A program made the translations under genes and the position numbers. This document shows positions 4,933 through 5,818 of a stretch of 5,818 nucleotides of DNA, piece after piece (position 1 is the stretch's first letter; the number at the start of each line of letters is the position of its first letter). The stretch is from the NCBI GenBank assembly GCA_020056155.1, contig JAGVII010000633.1, positions 1 through 5,818 on the forward strand, read 5' to 3'. The DNA comes from Afipia sp. GTDB lineage: Bacteria; Pseudomonadota; Alphaproteobacteria; Rhizobiales; Xanthobacteraceae. The notes under the pieces are model-generated. The model had not been told where the DNA came from. It made no database searches and worked only from the letters and a program-made list of their open reading frames with translations.

Positions 4933-4953
4933 GCTCCTCGCAGAAGCAGGAGT
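4933..4953 (+). promoter_or_regulatory. Hairpin that hides the Shine-Dalgarno of the FMN-binding protein gene
   Basis: CTCCT (4934-4938) pairs with AGGAG (4948-4952), continued inward by GC (4940-4941) with GC (4946-4947) across a bulged C and closed by an AGAA tetraloop. The right arm is the Shine-Dalgarno CAGGAG (4947-4952), six bases before ATG 4959. This Shine-Dalgarno also decides the start: an in-frame TTG at 4920 has none. The fold could lower translation of the first gene of the argC operon unless opened. Confidence 0.5.
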
Positions 4954-4958
4954 TTGCA

Positions 4959-5645
4959 ATGTATGTTCCGCCCGCCTTCCGAGTTGACCGCGCTGCTTGC
5001 CTCGCGTTCGCCGCCGCGCGCGGGTTTGGACTTGCTTGTGCGCATGACGGCCAAAAACCAATCGCATCGCCGGTGCCATTCCATATCGAGTATGGAAGGG
5101 ATGGCACACCACTCGTCTGCTTCCATCTTGCCCGCCACAACCCACTTATCGGCCGCGCCGATGGCGTGACGCCGTGGCTTTTCGCCGTGAGCGATGCGGA
5201 TGCATATGTGTCGCCCGATTGGTATGTTTCGCCCGATCAGGTACCGACGTGGCTTTATCAGACGGTCCACATGACCGGTCCGGTACGGGCGATGACAGGG
5301 CATAAACTGCCCGATCACCTGAACCTGGCCAGTGCCCGGTTCGAAAGCGACCTTGCGCCGAAGCAGCCTTGGACGATGGATAAGATGTCGGCTGGCCGGA
5401 GCGAGGCGATGATGAAAGCGATCGTGGGACTGGTCATGACCGTCGAGGACATTGAAGGAAGCTTTAAGCTGAACCAGCACAAATCGGATGCGGACCATGT
5501 TGCGGTAACCGGCGCTTTGGCCTTACAGAAGTCCGCCAGCGCGCAAAAACTGTCGGCTGCAATGCGCGTCATGCGCCCGCAGGCTTTTGCTGCCATTGAT
5601 GAAAATGAAGTATTGAGCACTGTACACGAAGGGATCGCGCGATGA
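4959..5645 (+). CDS. FMN-binding PaiB-family protein
   Basis: A 228-residue cytosolic protein of the PaiB / FMN_bind_2 family, split-barrel proteins that bind flavin. The Bacillus PaiB member was described as a negative regulator in an operon with a polyamine acetyltransferase; most members have no proven function. Family motifs in order are the N-terminal MYVPPAF (1-7), HLARHNP (56-62), YVSPDWY (83-89), VPTWLY (95-100, where the family usually has Asn in place of Leu99), WTMD (138-141), IVGL (155-158) and EGSFKLNQ (166-173). Length is normal for the family (about 205-230). No DNA-binding motif is visible. A near-exact 15-base direct repeat with an 18-base period (5205-5237) encodes the [12 protein letters not shown] pair. 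The gene follows the putative arginine attenuator and overlaps argC by four bases, so it should be made together with ArgC. Family assignment is firm; regulator versus flavoenzyme is open. Confidence 0.9.
   Translation: MYVPPAFRVDRAACLAFAAARGFGLACAHDGQKPIASPVPFHIEYGRDGTPLVCFHLARHNPLIGRADGVTPWLFAVSDADAYVSPDWYVSPDQVPTWLYQTVHMTGPVRAMTGHKLPDHLNLASARFESDLAPKQPWTMDKMSAGRSEAMMKAIVGLVMTVEDIEGSFKLNQHKSDADHVAVTGALALQKSASAQKLSAAMRVMRPQAFAAIDENEVLSTVHEGIAR
5205..5237 (+). repeat. Near-perfect 15-base direct repeat inside the PaiB-family gene
   Basis: TATGTGTCGCCCGAT (5205-5219) recurs as TATGTTTCGCCCGAT (5223-5237), one mismatch, 18-base period. It encodes the adjacent YVSPDW and YVSPDQ hexapeptides. 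Similar residues are expected here in the family, so it may reflect codon preference rather than duplication. Confidence 0.5.
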
Positions 5646-5818
5646 GCACGAAAAAGAAAGTCGGTATCCTCGGCGCCTCCGGTTATACCGGGGCAGAGCT
5701 GGTCCGGCTGCTGCTGCGTCATCCCCGGGTGGAGATTGCGGTGCTGACCGCCGACAGGCGCGCGGGGCAGATGATGGGCGACGTGTTCCCGCAATTCGCG
5801 CCGTATGACTTGCCGCGA
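5642..5818 (+). CDS. argC: N-acetyl-gamma-glutamyl-phosphate reductase (ArgC), N-terminal 59 residues
   Basis: ArgC reduces N-acetylglutamyl 5-phosphate to the semialdehyde with NADPH, the third step of arginine (ornithine) biosynthesis, in the cytoplasm. The visible N-terminus is a basic lead (STKKK) followed by the NADP-binding Rossmann motif [13 protein letters not shown] (8-20), a helix LVRLLLRHP (20-28), the second strand [10 protein letters not shown] (30-39) and the typical MGDVFPQF segment (47-54). This is the long type-1 ArgC, usually about 310-350 residues, so most of the gene, including the catalytic cysteine, lies beyond the window. The ATG at 5642 overlaps the upstream stop codon (ATGA), with GGGA about eight bases before it, so translation is probably coupled to the PaiB-family gene. 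In many alphaproteobacteria argC follows rplM-rpsI; that pair is not present upstream here. Confidence 0.95.
   Translation, partial: MSTKKKVGILGASGYTGAELVRLLLRHPRVEIAVLTADRRAGQMMGDVFPQFAPYDLPR

Noticed and set aside
4926..5498. Minus-strand frame opposite the PaiB-family gene
   Set aside because: Shadow of a clearly recognised PaiB-family protein; no start signal or domain.
1..5818. Mobile elements, CRISPR arrays, tRNA or rRNA genes
   Set aside because: No transposase motifs, terminal inverted repeats with target duplications, spaced palindromic repeat arrays, or tRNA cloverleaf with its conserved TTCRA arm were found on reading through the window.

Overview
The window looks like a chromosomal stretch of a GC-rich alphaproteobacterium, most probably of the Bradyrhizobium / Afipia / Rhodopseudomonas / Nitrobacter group (Nitrobacteraceae). 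This placement rests on the GC-rich codon use and on the sequence character of ParE, ArgC and the small two-helix membrane protein. It is inference, as no database search was possible. There is no sign of a mobile element, CRISPR array, tRNA or rRNA.

Left part (1-2883, minus strand): from right to left there is a complete parE (topoisomerase IV ATPase subunit), a 62-residue two-helix membrane protein, and the first 177 residues of a short-chain dehydrogenase/reductase (SDR) cut by the window edge. Gaps are about 50-60 bases and no convincing strong terminator separates them, so co-transcription is possible. A divergent intergenic region (2884-3053) with a perfect 9-bp-arm inverted repeat separates parE from the plus-strand genes.

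Middle (3054-4731, plus strand): a DedA/SNARE-associated inner-membrane protein comes first. After a 169-base gap follows a Tat-exported metallo-beta-lactamase-fold hydrolase of the methyl parathion hydrolase-like family with all metal ligands intact. The gap carries a candidate sigma-70 promoter flanked by repeated GTCATT boxes, which may be an operator.

Right part (4732-5818, plus strand): an FMN-binding PaiB-family protein gene overlaps the start of argC (arginine biosynthesis) by four bases (ATGA), so the two should be translationally coupled. The 227 bases before them look like a complete regulatory leader. It has a near-consensus promoter (TTGACG, 17-base spacer, TATATC) and a predicted transcription start at or next to the ATG of a 24-codon ORF. 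That ORF has four consecutive arginine codons followed by mutually exclusive hairpins (1:2, 2:3, 3:4), the last with a short U tract. This is the layout of a ribosome-mediated transcription attenuator that would sense arginine and control an operon containing argC. A palindrome overlapping the -10 box and a hairpin hiding the Shine-Dalgarno of the first structural gene add two more possible control layers. The arginine attenuator is the main novelty candidate. It is read from sequence geometry only and needs comparative and experimental confirmation.
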